DNA of 36,119 nt from Beijerinckiaceae bacterium (GTDB lineage Bacteria > Pseudomonadota > Alphaproteobacteria > Rhizobiales > Beijerinckiaceae). Both the position numbers and the translations under genes were made by a program. Below are positions 7,465-16,902 of this stretch, piece by piece (the first letter of the stretch is position 1; every line of letters begins with the position of its first letter). Location of the stretch: NCBI GenBank assembly GCA_947498445.1, contig CANMLK010000012.1, positions 1 to 36,119 on the forward strand, given 5' to 3'. The notes beneath the pieces are model-generated. The model ran no database searches, was not told where the DNA came from, and was given only the letters and a program-made list of their open reading frames with translations.

Positions 7465-9852
7465 TCACATCGGTGGGTCGCTGGCACAAAGGCCGTTATT
7501 GACGAGCTTGCTTATCTGTTCGTCATCCAGGCGCGCATAGGATTTAAGGATCGAGGCGGTATGCTGGCCGAGGCGCGGAGAAGCTGCCGCAGGCTGACAT
7601 CGCTTCCCTCCGAACAAAAGCGGCAGGCCGGCATGGTCATGCACTCCGGCTTCAGCATGTGAAATACTTGTAAACCAGTTTTTGGCCCGCAGGTGCGGGT
7701 CTTCGAATAGCTCTCGACCGTTCAGCACAGGAGCTGCAGGGATATGGACCCGCTGGAGCGCCATGCTGAGTTCAAATTTGTCAAATGTGCGGGTCTTCTC
7801 GGACAAGATCGCATAAAGGAGATCCGAATTGGCCAAGCGAGATTTAACGCTGGCAAATCGGAGATCTCGCTCCAGGTCAGTCTCGTCCAGCGCCTTGCAG
7901 AGAGCCACCCACTGAACCTCGTCGAAGACCGCGATGGCGATCCATTCGTCGTCTCCCTTCGTAGGAAACGCATCGTGCGGCGCCGTGTACGATACCGCGT
8001 TTCCACAGCGCGACGCGTTAGACGGAGGGCCAAGGAGGATCTCGCCGATCCACGTCATGGCGGCCTCACGTTGAGCGATCTCGGTGAATGTGCCCCGCCC
8101 GGACGCAAGCCGTCCATAAAGCGACGTAAGGGCCGCCGCCGCGCCGTGCAACGCGCCCATGGGATCCATGTAAGAACTTCCGGATCCAAGTGGTCCAGTG
8201 TCCGTGTATCCGATGAGATCGGCGATGCCGGCCATCGCCTCCATCGTCGGCCCGAGGCCAATCCGGTTTTCATCAGGCCCTCTTCCCACCACGGACATTT
8301 CGATGATGCAAATGCGCGGATCGGTTCGAGAGAGCGTGTCGTAGTCGAGACCCATTCGCTTGAGCGCGCCGGGCCTGAGATTGGCGACGACGGCGTCGAC
8401 CTTGGGAACGATGCGCCGCAACACGCCGCGCCCTTCTTCGGATTTGAGGTCGAGCACCACGTCAAACTTACCGAGATTCTGTGCATTGAAGCGTACACAG
8501 CGATTGTATGGACGCGCGCCAGGTTCACTATCGGGGTATTGTTCAAAGCGCGCGGGCGAAATCGGCCCGCGCCAAGAATCAAGCCATTGGGGTCCCTCAA
8601 TCTTGATGACGTTTGCGCCCAACAGCGCCAGAATGCGGGTCGACATCGGGCCCGCCCATGCGGTCGTTAATTCCAGAACAGAGATGTCGCGAAGCGGACG
8701 GTGAACGGGTGTTCGCTTCGGCTCTGCCCCAGGTGTCCTGCTGGCGTTAACTGGCCACGGGTCGCCTTCACCAAGACTCGGGCAAGGCCGGTTCCGAATG
8801 GCGGGCGCTGAAGGAACGCTGAAGAGCGCACCAAGCGCCGGGCGAATACCGGAGCGGGTTTGCACGCGTTGCCAGAAACCACGCTCGCTGAGATGGTGAT
8901 CAATGCGAAGACTGCCGTAGTTTTCGACCTTTGCGATCACCAACCCGGCAGACGCGCAGGCGTTCACGAGGTCTTCGACAAGCCAGTTTCGCGACCTCTG
9001 ATTGAGCTCTTCGCTTGCGTCCTTCCAATTTCGGGTGATGCTTCCCCAATTGCTGAAACGCGAGTCTTCAGCCAGTTCGGCGGCGCCCAAGACATTACAG
9101 AGCGCACGCCATTGGCCGCTCACGCTCCGCACGAACAATATAGCGTAGCCTTCCTTGCATTCGAGCGTACACACGGCGCGCGATGAATCACCGCCGCGCT
9201 CCATGAGTTGATGGCTGTATGCCCAGCGCAGCGAAAAATTTTCTTCCATCGCCGCTGCCGCTTCGTGAAGCGTTACTTCGCAGACTCCATAATGTTCACC
9301 ATGCGCCTTTCGGCCGTACAGAGCCGCCAGAATCGAAATATAGAGCCAGAGACCGGCGGCATAAGATGCGCGTTCGCCAATTCCATACAAAGGCCTTCGG
9401 CCAGGCAGCCCGCCAACATACATGGAGCCGGACAATGCTTGATGGATTAGCTCGGATCCTGTCCAGCCCGCGTAAGGTCCGGTATCTCCGAAGTCTGTCA
9501 CTAGCCCAATGATGCTCTGCGCGCATTCCTTCTCCAGGCGCTCCGCCATGGCCGAATCAGCGACGATAACAACGTCAGCATCGCGGCAGAACGCCACAAG
9601 TCTCGTCCACTCGGCAGGGTCCGTCTTGTCCAGAACAATTGAGTTTTTACCCGAATTTAAATGCCAGAACAGGATCGACTCTGCTCCGCTGTCGTCGAAG
9701 AATGGGGCGCGCATGCGCAGCGGCGAACCTGAAGGTGCCTCCACCAGACCGACCCGGGCTCCATAATCGGCCATGATCCGCGCAGCGAATTGCCCGGCGA
9801 TCGTGTCGGACAGGTCGAGTACGAGAAGGTTGGACAGGAGCGGCGTCGCCAT
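7465..9852 (-). CDS. tandem CaiB/BaiF-type (family III) CoA-transferase
   Basis: This 795-residue protein consists of two family III CoA-transferase halves, about 1-370 and 385-795. Such enzymes move CoA between acyl-CoA and a free carboxylate through an aspartyl-CoA anhydride. The second half has the start typical of the fold (ISVLELTTAWAGPMSTRILALLG, about 390-412) and the catalytic-type Asp563 in SYMDPMG. In the first half the matching place reads GERASYAAG (159-167), with Ser at the likely Asp position, so that half is probably structural. Fused transferases with a degenerate N-half are known. The ATG at 9852 lies two bases after the stop of the upstream TctC gene; a TTG at 9858 would overlap it. 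The two are one minus-strand operon. Confidence 0.88.
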   Translation of the reverse strand: MATPLLSNLLVLDLSDTIAGQFAARIMADYGARVGLVEAPSGSPLRMRAPFFDDSGAESILFWHLNSGKNSIVLDKTDPAEWTRLVAFCRDADVVIVADSAMAERLEKECAQSIIGLVTDFGDTGPYAGWTGSELIHQALSGSMYVGGLPGRRPLYGIGERASYAAGLWLYISILAALYGRKAHGEHYGVCEVTLHEAAAAMEENFSLRWAYSHQLMERGGDSSRAVCTLECKEGYAILFVRSVSGQWRALCNVLGAAELAEDSRFSNWGSITRNWKDASEELNQRSRNWLVEDLVNACASAGLVIAKVENYGSLRIDHHLSERGFWQRVQTRSGIRPALGALFSVPSAPAIRNRPCPSLGEGDPWPVNASRTPGAEPKRTPVHRPLRDISVLELTTAWAGPMSTRILALLGANVIKIEGPQWLDSWRGPISPARFEQYPDSEPGARPYNRCVRFNAQNLGKFDVVLDLKSEEGRGVLRRIVPKVDAVVANLRPGALKRMGLDYDTLSRTDPRICIIEMSVVGRGPDENRIGLGPTMEAMAGIADLIGYTDTGPLGSGSSYMDPMGALHGAAAALTSLYGRLASGRGTFTEIAQREAAMTWIGEILLGPPSNASRCGNAVSYTAPHDAFPTKGDDEWIAIAVFDEVQWVALCKALDETDLERDLRFASVKSRLANSDLLYAILSEKTRTFDKFELSMALQRVHIPAAPVLNGRELFEDPHLRAKNWFTSISHAEAGVHDHAGLPLLFGGKRCQPAAASPRLGQHTASILKSYARLDDEQISKLVNNGLCASDPPM

Positions 9853-9854
9853 GC

Positions 9855-10943
9855 TCAACGACCGGCTGCGTTCTTGGTGTACTCCCGGATGAAATCCCGG
9901 ATCTTCGGGTCGACGACGAGCATCTTCCGTATCTCGTCAGCGCGGTCAGCGCTAGCCTTGTAGTCGGGAACGAAGCCGATCATGGTCATTGCTTCGGTAG
10001 CAAATTCTGTGTCGCTTGCAAGCGACAGAATTCCCTTTCTCATTGCGTCGATTGCAGCTTTTGGCGCCTTCGGTGGGAGTGCTACAATCCGCGTGAGAGC
10101 AGCATTCGTTTCGAAAATCGTTTTATAGGCCTCCCACAATTGCCCCGATGGTTCAGCGCCTTTGATCTTACAATACAATTGTGGAAACGTTGGAATATCG
10201 AGACCGGCGAGCTGGGGCGAACTTGGCGCACTCTCCGAGGGGTCGATTTCGTCGATGAAAAGAGGAATAGCAATTCCTGTGCTTATTAATGTTGGCACGA
10301 CAATCGACCGGTAGGCGGGGGGCGATTCAGAATAGACGTGGATCTCGCCGCGCTGCAGCGCCAGGCGCGCCGGTGGACTGGACCGGTAGCCGGTAACGTA
10401 CTTGTATTTCACCCCCAGCATGTCCAATCCAAGGCGCAGGCGTAAATCTTTCGAAGCGTCTGCGTTGAGGCCGCCGGCGATGAGTCCTTGCGCCCGGGCA
10501 AGGTCCGCAGGTTCCTTTAGCCCGGGAGGCACATCCGCTCTCGCGAAATGAATCGTCGTTGATGCATGCGAGGCGAGAAACTCGTAGTTCCTGTAATCGA
10601 CACGCCATCTGCTTGGCTCGCTGGCGAAGCGCCACGCAGTGCCGGTGAGATAGCCAACTACCGTTCCATCTTTCGGGGCAATCTCACCGAGATATTGCGC
10701 ACCTATCAATCCGCCCGCGCCATCCATGTTCTGCACAATGACAGCTGGCTGCCCGTCGAGATTTCTTGCGAGATACTTCGCGAAAAGACGGCCCTCTATG
10801 TCCGTCGGGCCGGCCGCTTCGAAGTTGATAAGGACGGTAAGGCGCTTACCCTTGAAAAACATTTCCTCGGCAGCCAGTGCGGGAAAAAAAAGCGAGCATG
10901 CCGCAAGGCAAAAAACATTGAACGCCGCCAGCCGTCTGAGCAT
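9855..10943 (-). CDS. TctC-type solute-binding protein, divergent member
   Basis: This 362-residue periplasmic receptor is the most divergent of the TctC set. The signal peptide ends near FFPALAAEE. The mature protein starts FFKGKRLTVLINFEAAGPTDIEG, where the usual GGGYD is replaced by AAGPTD. NMDGAGG replaces NMPGAGG. The two pocket cysteines are absent (TTIHFARAD and GEIHVYSES). GGGAGG directly precedes one ATG at 10949 and is six bases before the ATG at 10943, which I prefer. It is co-transcribed with the CoA-transferase, whose start lies two bases past this stop, so an organic acid that the transferase activates is a plausible ligand. Confidence 0.85.
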   Translation of the reverse strand: MLRRLAAFNVFCLAACSLFFPALAAEEMFFKGKRLTVLINFEAAGPTDIEGRLFAKYLARNLDGQPAVIVQNMDGAGGLIGAQYLGEIAPKDGTVVGYLTGTAWRFASEPSRWRVDYRNYEFLASHASTTIHFARADVPPGLKEPADLARAQGLIAGGLNADASKDLRLRLGLDMLGVKYKYVTGYRSSPPARLALQRGEIHVYSESPPAYRSIVVPTLISTGIAIPLFIDEIDPSESAPSSPQLAGLDIPTFPQLYCKIKGAEPSGQLWEAYKTIFETNAALTRIVALPPKAPKAAIDAMRKGILSLASDTEFATEAMTMIGFVPDYKASADRADEIRKMLVVDPKIRDFIREYTKNAAGR

Positions 10944-11620
10944 GTTCATCCTCCCTGACTTGTTGAGGAAGTGTAATCCTCGATTGGATGCTGCGTCCAG
11001 TGGCGCCCGGGGGCACCCTAACTCGCAGAAAGATTCGACACCACCGTCAACCACGGGCTGGGCGCGCGAGCGCTTTTTCATCTCCTTCAAGACGATCGCG
11101 GAGCTTCGCGTGCACATTCCGAAGATAAAATGCCGTCTTCTCGTCAGAGTCTTTGTGGCGATCTACACTGAAATGAGCAGATTAAACTAGGGCTTTCAAT
11201 TTGTAGATACTAGACGAAGGTTTCTCTCACTGCGTTCAGCATGAATGCTGCAGAAATTTCGCGTCATGTAGATGTACCACGTCTGACTTCTGTGTATCCG
11301 CACTCCCACGACGTTTTTTTTGCGCTGACCCCGTGGATGCTCTTTTCCGATAGTTCCATAGCGCGGTGGAAAGCAAACAGGCATCTCGCCGAAGCCGCTT
11401 GCAAAGCCAACAACAAGCTGCATAATTAGCAACACATTATAACCAGAGCTTGCGATCCTCGAACCGCTCGCTTGTCGCAATTATATGACGGCATACAAAA
11501 TTCGAACAGCATGAGCTTTTCAATACTCCAAGGACAGTTGTCGACACGGCGAGAATTGCTACAAGCGGTCCATGATGCAACCGGGAATCCGGCGCCGCTA
11601 AATAATGACAGGGAGGATGA
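10944..11620. other. long divergent intergenic region
   Basis: This stretch of about 680 bases lies between two divergent TctC genes. A 62-codon frame at 11241-11429 has no good ribosome site and no family resemblance. The right half (about 11150-11560) is AT-richer and probably contains the promoter of the plus-strand TctC gene at 11621. I see no clear terminator, operator or RNA gene. Confidence 0.4.
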
Positions 11621-12634
11621 ATGAACAGGTTACTGCACCTCGCATCGGCGTTTTGCGCCGCGTTTGCTTCAATCGCCATGGCGCAGGAGCCTGTGTCCGA
11701 TTTCGCTGGCAAGACAATCTCGCTCTACATCGGCAACAGCGTCGGTGGCGGTTACGATCTCTACGCTCGGGCGGTGGCGCGCCACATGACGAAGCACCTG
11801 CAGGGCGCGCCCACCATCATCCCAAAGAACATGGAGGGCGGCGGAAGCATGCGAGCCGCGAACTTCATGGCGGAACTGGCCCCTCGCGACGGAACCGCGA
11901 TTGCGACCATAGGCAGGGGTACGATTTTCGCCCCTCTCATGGGACAGCCCGGCGCCACATTTGATGCGACGGCGCTGTCATGGATCGGCAGCGCCAACGA
12001 CGAGGTCAGCGCTTGCGCCGCATGGCATACCTCCGGCGTCTCGTCGTTTGACGACCTTAAAAAGAAGGAGCTCATCATTGCGACCACCGTCGCGACAGAC
12101 GACGCGACGCAGCTGCCAAAGCTGCTCAACGGGCTGTTCGGAACGCGCTTCAAGGCCGTGCTCGGCTATCCGGGCGGGACGCAGATGAACAAGGCCATGG
12201 AGAGCGGCGAGGCGCAGGGGAGATGCGGGCTTTCCTGGGGAAGCTTCAAGGCGACGCACCCACAGTGGATCGAGAAGAAACTGGTCACGCCGTTATTCCA
12301 GGTTGGGCTTGCCAAGCACTCGGATCTTCCAGATGTGCCGCTGCTGTCTGACCTCGCAACAAACGAGGAGCAAAGGCAGATGATCGCCACGTTTGTGGCG
12401 CGACAGGTGATGGGGCGGCCGTTCTTTGCGCCGCAGCAAGTTCCAGCCTCCACGGTCGTGGCGCTGCGCGAAGCGTTCGACGCCACGATGCGCGATCCAG
12501 ACTACCGGGCGGAGGCGGAAAAGATGGGTTTGGAAGTCAATCCCGTCTCTGGCGCGCGGGTTCAGGACATGGTGGCCGAGATTTACCGGACGCCTCGAAC
12601 CGTCATCCAGAAGATGATGAAACTTTCGAAGTAA
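11621..12634 (+). CDS. TctC-type periplasmic solute-binding protein
   Basis: This is a 337-residue receptor. The signal peptide ends at SIAMAQ (residues 17-22). Domain motifs are FAGKTISLYIGNSVGGGYD (28-46), LYARAVARHMTKHL (47-60) and KNMEGGGS (69-76, where E replaces P). The conserved cysteine pair is C132 in VSACAAWHT and C202 in GEAQGRCG. A GGGAGG site at 11611 is four bases from the ATG. It starts a short cluster followed 21 bases later by the flavin-reductase-like gene and then by another TctC. The ligand is unknown; the pairing with a flavin reductase hints at the substrate of a two-component monooxygenase. Confidence 0.9.
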   Translation: MNRLLHLASAFCAAFASIAMAQEPVSDFAGKTISLYIGNSVGGGYDLYARAVARHMTKHLQGAPTIIPKNMEGGGSMRAANFMAELAPRDGTAIATIGRGTIFAPLMGQPGATFDATALSWIGSANDEVSACAAWHTSGVSSFDDLKKKELIIATTVATDDATQLPKLLNGLFGTRFKAVLGYPGGTQMNKAMESGEAQGRCGLSWGSFKATHPQWIEKKLVTPLFQVGLAKHSDLPDVPLLSDLATNEEQRQMIATFVARQVMGRPFFAPQQVPASTVVALREAFDATMRDPDYRAEAEKMGLEVNPVSGARVQDMVAEIYRTPRTVIQKMMKLSK

Positions 12635-12655
12635 CAAGGCGTATGGAGTCGATGA

Positions 12656-13315
12656 ATGTTTTACCAACCTGAACTCGACGATCATGGACTGCCGTACAAC
12701 CCGTTCAAGGCCATCATCGTCCCGCGCCCTATCGGATGGATTACCACGCTGGACCTCGAGGGGCGCGTGAATCTTGCCCCCTACAGCCAGTTTCAGAACA
12801 TCGGTTACGATCCTCCGTATATTCTGTTTTCGTCGTCCTCGGATCGGCACAAGCACACGGCGGCGAACTGCATGGACACAGGGGAGTTCGTCACTAACAT
12901 GGCAACCTATGACCTGCGCGAGGCGATCAACGTCACGGCGCAGCCGGTCGAGGCGGGCGTGGACGAGGCGCAACTTGCGGGCCTCGAACTTGTCCCCTCA
13001 AGGCTCGTGAAGCCGCCGCGCGTTGCTGCCTCGCCGGTGCATCTGGAATGTAAGTATTACACCTCGCTGACTTTGCCCGGCCGTCATCCCGGGACATGCG
13101 ACACCGTCGTGGTGGGCCGCGTGGTCGGTGTTCACATCAAGGACGAGTACATCACCGCCGAGGGACGCATCGACATACTCAAGATCCGGCCGCTCGCTCG
13201 CATGGGTTACATGGACTACACGTCTGTCACGGATCTCTTTTCCATCGAACCTGTAGGAGTAGGCCAAGACCGGCGCCGCAAAGGCTTGCAAGGCCTGCCG
13301 CGTAAAAGGTGGTGA
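12656..13315 (+). CDS. flavin reductase-like FMN-binding split-barrel protein
   Basis: This 219-residue cytosolic protein has the split-barrel flavin-binding fold (DIM6/NTAB type). PRPIGWITTLDLEGRVNLAPYSQF, near residues 24-47, is the signature FMN-binding segment. FVTNMATYDLREAINVTAQP near 81-100 and the later SPVHLECKY are also typical. Such proteins reduce FMN with NAD(P)H and hand it to monooxygenases. It is the only reductase candidate for the three luciferase-like oxygenases here, although it is not adjacent to any of them. GGAG lies eight bases before the ATG. The last 15 or so residues are unusually basic (QDRRRKGLQGLPRKRW), which may reflect a 3' frameshift. Confidence 0.85.
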   Translation: MFYQPELDDHGLPYNPFKAIIVPRPIGWITTLDLEGRVNLAPYSQFQNIGYDPPYILFSSSSDRHKHTAANCMDTGEFVTNMATYDLREAINVTAQPVEAGVDEAQLAGLELVPSRLVKPPRVAASPVHLECKYYTSLTLPGRHPGTCDTVVVGRVVGVHIKDEYITAEGRIDILKIRPLARMGYMDYTSVTDLFSIEPVGVGQDRRRKGLQGLPRKRW

Positions 13316-13473
13316 CCTGGAAGCTTGAGGTGAAGCGAAGGCCAGAGGTGCATCATGAAGCCATGCCAGCATTCGCGGACTGTAAGACACTTGAGCCCGT
13401 GCGTTCAGTCTCCTCATATTGGCGTCAGGCAGAAAACCAAGTTAGCTTGAAACTTTGATCCGGAGTGGGACAA

Positions 13474-14529
13474 ATGAAAACAGTATCACGCGGAACATGT
13501 TTGCCCTGTCTGCTTGTATCATTAGCGTTACCGTTTCTGGCCTCAGGCGCCTTGGCGCAGAGCGGCGCCGATTTCTATGCTGGTCAGAAGACTTTGACGA
13601 TGGTCGTCAGCTCCAGCGCCGGGGGCGGCTACGATGGATATGGGCGGCTCTTCGCCAGGTACATGACGCGGTATCTGCCGGGACAGCCAGTTTTCGTCGT
13701 CAATAACATGCCGGGGGCGGGCGGTGTGCGGGCGACCAATTATCTTTATAGCGCCGCTCCCCGGGACGGCACTGTGATCGGGATCGTCAATCGCGGCGCT
13801 CCGACCGTACCTTTACTTCTCGGCGACTCGTCGCCGGTGCAATATGATCCGACGAAGTTCAGCTGGGTTGGCAATGCTCAACGCGATTACGGCGCTGCTG
13901 CGGTCAGCAAAATGTCGCCGGCACAATCCATAGAAGAGGCCAGAAACGTCGAAGTCGTGATCGGGGCCAGTGGCGCGGATGGAGATTCGGCGCTGTTGCC
14001 GCGGATGTTCAATGAGCTTCTCGGGACGAAGTTCAAAGTGATATCCGGCTACACGGGAATGACCGAGGCGATTGTCGCAATGGAACGCGGCGAAGTGCAT
14101 GGCATCATGGCGAATGGTTGGGGCGGTCCGACTACGGAAGCGATGGTGAGGATGCATCGCGACAAAACTGGCCGTATCATCATTCAGCTCGCCCTGGACT
14201 CCAAACCGGAAATGACGGGAGTTCCGCTGCCGATGGACTTCGTAACAAAGGAAGAGGACCGCGCCATCATCGAGACGGTTCTTTCGCGGATGGAGGTAGG
14301 GCGGCCCTTCTTCGGTCCACCCGGAATACCAGACGAGCGCCTGGCAGTGCTGAGAGCGGCATTCGACCGCGCTGCCGCAGACCCTGAACTGGTAGCGGAG
14401 GGCAACCGGACGCAGTTTTATGTCAACCCGATGAGCGGACAGGAATCGCTGGCCGTGATCGAGAGGATCACAAAAACGCCCAAGCCTATCCTGGACCGTA
14501 TCAAGAAGATGCTGGACGCCACCAAGTAG
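13474..14529 (+). CDS. TctC-type periplasmic solute-binding protein
   Basis: This is a 351-residue receptor with a clear signal peptide ending LASGALAQ (residues 22-29). Motifs are DFYAGQKTLTMVV, GGGYDGYGRLFARYM, LPGQPVFVVNNMPGAGG and YSAAPRDG. The pocket positions that hold cysteines in five relatives read DYGAAAVSK and GEVHGIMANGW here, so both cysteines are missing together. The ATG at 13474 has CGGAG eight bases upstream; a GTG at 13465 overlaps that site and is unlikely. It follows the flavin reductase gene by 158 bases, possibly with its own promoter, and faces the MetE-like gene tail to tail. Confidence 0.9.
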   Translation: MKTVSRGTCLPCLLVSLALPFLASGALAQSGADFYAGQKTLTMVVSSSAGGGYDGYGRLFARYMTRYLPGQPVFVVNNMPGAGGVRATNYLYSAAPRDGTVIGIVNRGAPTVPLLLGDSSPVQYDPTKFSWVGNAQRDYGAAAVSKMSPAQSIEEARNVEVVIGASGADGDSALLPRMFNELLGTKFKVISGYTGMTEAIVAMERGEVHGIMANGWGGPTTEAMVRMHRDKTGRIIIQLALDSKPEMTGVPLPMDFVTKEEDRAIIETVLSRMEVGRPFFGPPGIPDERLAVLRAAFDRAAADPELVAEGNRTQFYVNPMSGQESLAVIERITKTPKPILDRIKKMLDATK

Positions 14530-14569
14530 CGATCCTGATCGCGCAACACGTCGTTGTAGAGGGCCGGGT

Positions 14570-15580
14570 TTACAGCCGTGCCCGTATCGTCTTTGACGCC
14601 TCCACCATCACTCGCAGTTTCTCATACGCGAGATCACGAGTGATCGTCATTAGCCCACAGTCCGGGGCAAGCCACATCCGCGCGGGGTCCACGACTTTCA
14701 ATGCCTGCTCTATTCTGTCGACGACAGATCGTACCGATGGCGCAGGCGAGTCGCCGGGATCGATGCAGCCGAACATGATGAAGCGGCCTGTACAGTCGCG
14801 AAGCATGCCAGGGTCGAAAGTGCTGCGACCGAACTCGACAGTAAATCCGCTTATTGCGCTCTGCATCAGCAAGGGCAGGAGGCGATCATATCCATATTGA
14901 TGCTGCAATGACACGCCGCCAGGATAGCCATAGCAAAGGTGCACAATAGCGGGAATGTGAATCCCTTCGAGGCACCTGTCGAGCGCCTTCACGCCATGAA
15001 ATTTTACTTTGTCATGATACCGCGTCATCGCGGGCTCGTCTATCTGGAGGACGTCACAGCCCGCCGCCTGCATCTCCAGGAGCTCCTGGTTGAGGGCAGC
15101 GGCTATGTCCATCGCCTGTTCCGCCTCGTCCTTGTAGAAATCATTTACAGTGCTGTCGACAACTGTCATGGGGCCGGGAACAGCCACTTTGAGAGGCAAT
15201 GTTGTATTGCGCTTGGCGAAGCGAATTTCGTCCGAAGTCGTGCCCGCCTGATGGACAATTCTGCCAGCGATGCGAGGCACCATCCTGTCCACGTCGCGGT
15301 TGCGGTAGCGCGTGGTTCGCCCAAGCTGCCGGGTGTCGACGCCCAACCAATTGCCGACAACGTGGAAAATGAAACTTTGCCTTCGCATCTCGCCGTCGGT
15401 GGCAATATCGAGGCCGAGCTGCTCCTGCTGTCTGAGCACCAGGACGGTTGCATCATCCATAGCCTGGGATAGCGCCTCTCCGGAAAGTTTGTAGTGAGCC
15501 TGGCTCCTTTGTGTGTCAGCGAGCCAGAGCGGCCGGGGAAAGCTTCCTACTGTGGTCGTCGCAAGTGGCTGAAGCGTCAT
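14570..15580 (-). CDS. MetE C-terminal-domain-like zinc methyltransferase
   Basis: This 336-residue protein resembles the catalytic C-terminal half of cobalamin-independent methionine synthase, standing alone. This superfamily also holds epoxyalkane:coenzyme M transferases and uncharacterised catabolic proteins. The opening TTTVGSFPRP (residues 8-17) is diagnostic. Zinc ligands are all present: H214 and C216 in VHLCYG, E249 in TVEFGR, and C308 in APDCGL. DEIRFAKR and LQIDEPAM are further family motifs. It lacks the N-terminal half needed for a full MetE, so a role in handling a thiol or methyl group during catabolism is as likely as methionine synthesis. AGGTGA precedes the ATG at 15580; a GTG at 15589 is the alternative. 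Confidence 0.82.
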   Translation of the reverse strand: MTLQPLATTTVGSFPRPLWLADTQRSQAHYKLSGEALSQAMDDATVLVLRQQEQLGLDIATDGEMRRQSFIFHVVGNWLGVDTRQLGRTTRYRNRDVDRMVPRIAGRIVHQAGTTSDEIRFAKRNTTLPLKVAVPGPMTVVDSTVNDFYKDEAEQAMDIAAALNQELLEMQAAGCDVLQIDEPAMTRYHDKVKFHGVKALDRCLEGIHIPAIVHLCYGYPGGVSLQHQYGYDRLLPLLMQSAISGFTVEFGRSTFDPGMLRDCTGRFIMFGCIDPGDSPAPSVRSVVDRIEQALKVVDPARMWLAPDCGLMTITRDLAYEKLRVMVEASKTIRARL

Positions 15581-15642
15581 TTCTTTCACCTATGCCTGTG
15601 AGCAGCTGTGTAATCGGATCATGCCACGACGCTAATATCAAG

Positions 15643-15658
15643 ACCTGCTCAGGCAGGT
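15643..15658. promoter_or_regulatory. small palindrome upstream of the MetE-like gene
   Basis: ACCTGC-TCAG-GCAGGT forms a perfect six-base stem with a four-base loop, 63 bases upstream of the MetE-like start. It could be an operator half-site pair or a leader hairpin. This is an inference from position only. Confidence 0.25.
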
Positions 15659-15738
15659 GGGGAATTAACTGGACAGACTTGTGGGTTAGTTTTTGCGTCC
15701 CAGATTCGATAATGCGATAAAGCCCAAAAGTCGCCTAT

Positions 15739-16902
15739 TTATTTGGATATGTTCTTCAAAATCCAGTCGAGCATGATATCTGCGATATCATCGCTATTTT
15801 TCTCCCACATCATAATATGACCATTACCCCAAACGCCCGCTTGCTTGATGCGGTTAAACAACAGACTGCTAGGCAGCTTTGGCAATGAAAGATAAGTCGC
15901 GTTTCCTCCGGCTTCCTTGATACGTTCATATCTATCCAGACACGGCTCAGTATCTGCGCGCCCGACCTGATTGATGCCGTGAATTGTGAGCACCGGAACA
16001 CTAACAATGCCTTTGATGGGCGATTGCGCCGAGATAGCACACACCCCCGCTGGTTCGATTCCAATCATCGCGAGAAATGCGCCCGGATTTTCATTAGCGA
16101 GTTGACCACCGTAAGCCCCAGCCTGTGAGTGACCAATATAAATAGCGGGGCCAATTTTTTTCAAGGCGGCGAGGACGCCGGCAGCTGGCCCCGCCGCAAC
16201 CGGACCTTCGGGAACATGCGCAGCAAGCCAATGTGCGTATCCATCCGGGTCCAAGGCCGGCATCAAGTCACCATTGCAATAGACAGACTTTGCCTTCGGG
16301 TCGCGCGCATCATTACCTATACAGGTGGAATCATGAGGTCCATGAGATGGAGCCGGTAAAGGTCCTTGATTCCACTCCAGCCAGGCCGAACTGTCCCAAA
16401 TTCTGATCTCGGGCTGACTCTTCGGTTCGGCCGAGCCATTGCGAACATTGTTGAAAACATCAGGGTTAAAGCCCGCGCGTCCGCGCCCGGGAACGTCTAC
16501 GACGTAAACGGGAAATCCCTTGCGAACAAAATAATGCGCCCAACCTTCCCGTCCGTCTGGAGTGGTCAGGAAATGCACGCCAACAAGCGCGCCGCCTGGC
16601 ACCAGCACGACAGGCGGAGTTTGTGCGCCCATTCTCAACTCGCTCGGAATGAAGTATTCGACGTAGGCTTGTCCCACCAGCAGGTCCTGGTCGCGAACAG
16701 GAAGGGCCCGTTCATCGCCTGCTGGCGCCGTCCCGACTTGCTGTCGTTTTACAACAGCGCCACCAGCCCAAAAGATGCCATGCGCCTTTAACGACAACGG
16801 AGGACGACCTTGATCGGCAGGAGGATAGGGCGATGCCGAGCAAGCCAAAGTTGTAGAAACAAAAGTTGCCGCAGCGATTGTGCGACCGATCAAATGGTTC
16901 AT
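15739..16902 (-). CDS. secreted alpha/beta hydrolase (esterase-like)
   Basis: This 387-residue hydrolase is exported: a hydrophobic leader (residues 5-20) ends in TLACSASP, which is either a Sec cleavage site or a weak lipobox at C21. VVLVPGGALVGVHF (98-111) is the oxyanion strand. GHSQAG (257-262) gives nucleophile S259, IGIEPAG offers E283 as a possible acid, and GNGHIMM gives H362. Several cysteines (C194, C209, C288, C321) could form disulfides, as expected for an exported protein. GGGAG precedes the ATG. The product is likely a carboxylesterase or lactonase; its ester substrate is unknown. It lies between the MetE-like gene and the UbiD remnant, with no close operon partner. Confidence 0.82.
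   Translation of the reverse strand: MNHLIGRTIAAATFVSTTLACSASPYPPADQGRPPLSLKAHGIFWAGGAVVKRQQVGTAPAGDERALPVRDQDLLVGQAYVEYFIPSELRMGAQTPPVVLVPGGALVGVHFLTTPDGREGWAHYFVRKGFPVYVVDVPGRGRAGFNPDVFNNVRNGSAEPKSQPEIRIWDSSAWLEWNQGPLPAPSHGPHDSTCIGNDARDPKAKSVYCNGDLMPALDPDGYAHWLAAHVPEGPVAAGPAAGVLAALKKIGPAIYIGHSQAGAYGGQLANENPGAFLAMIGIEPAGVCAISAQSPIKGIVSVPVLTIHGINQVGRADTEPCLDRYERIKEAGGNATYLSLPKLPSSLLFNRIKQAGVWGNGHIMMWEKNSDDIADIMLDWILKNISK

Noticed and set aside
7744-8670. 308-codon plus-strand frame inside the CoA-transferase gene
   Set aside because: It is antisense to a clearly conserved enzyme and reads as an Arg-rich shadow without domains.
11241-11429. 62-codon plus-strand frame in the long intergenic region
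   Set aside because: No family resemblance, no good ribosome site, and composition unlike the real genes.
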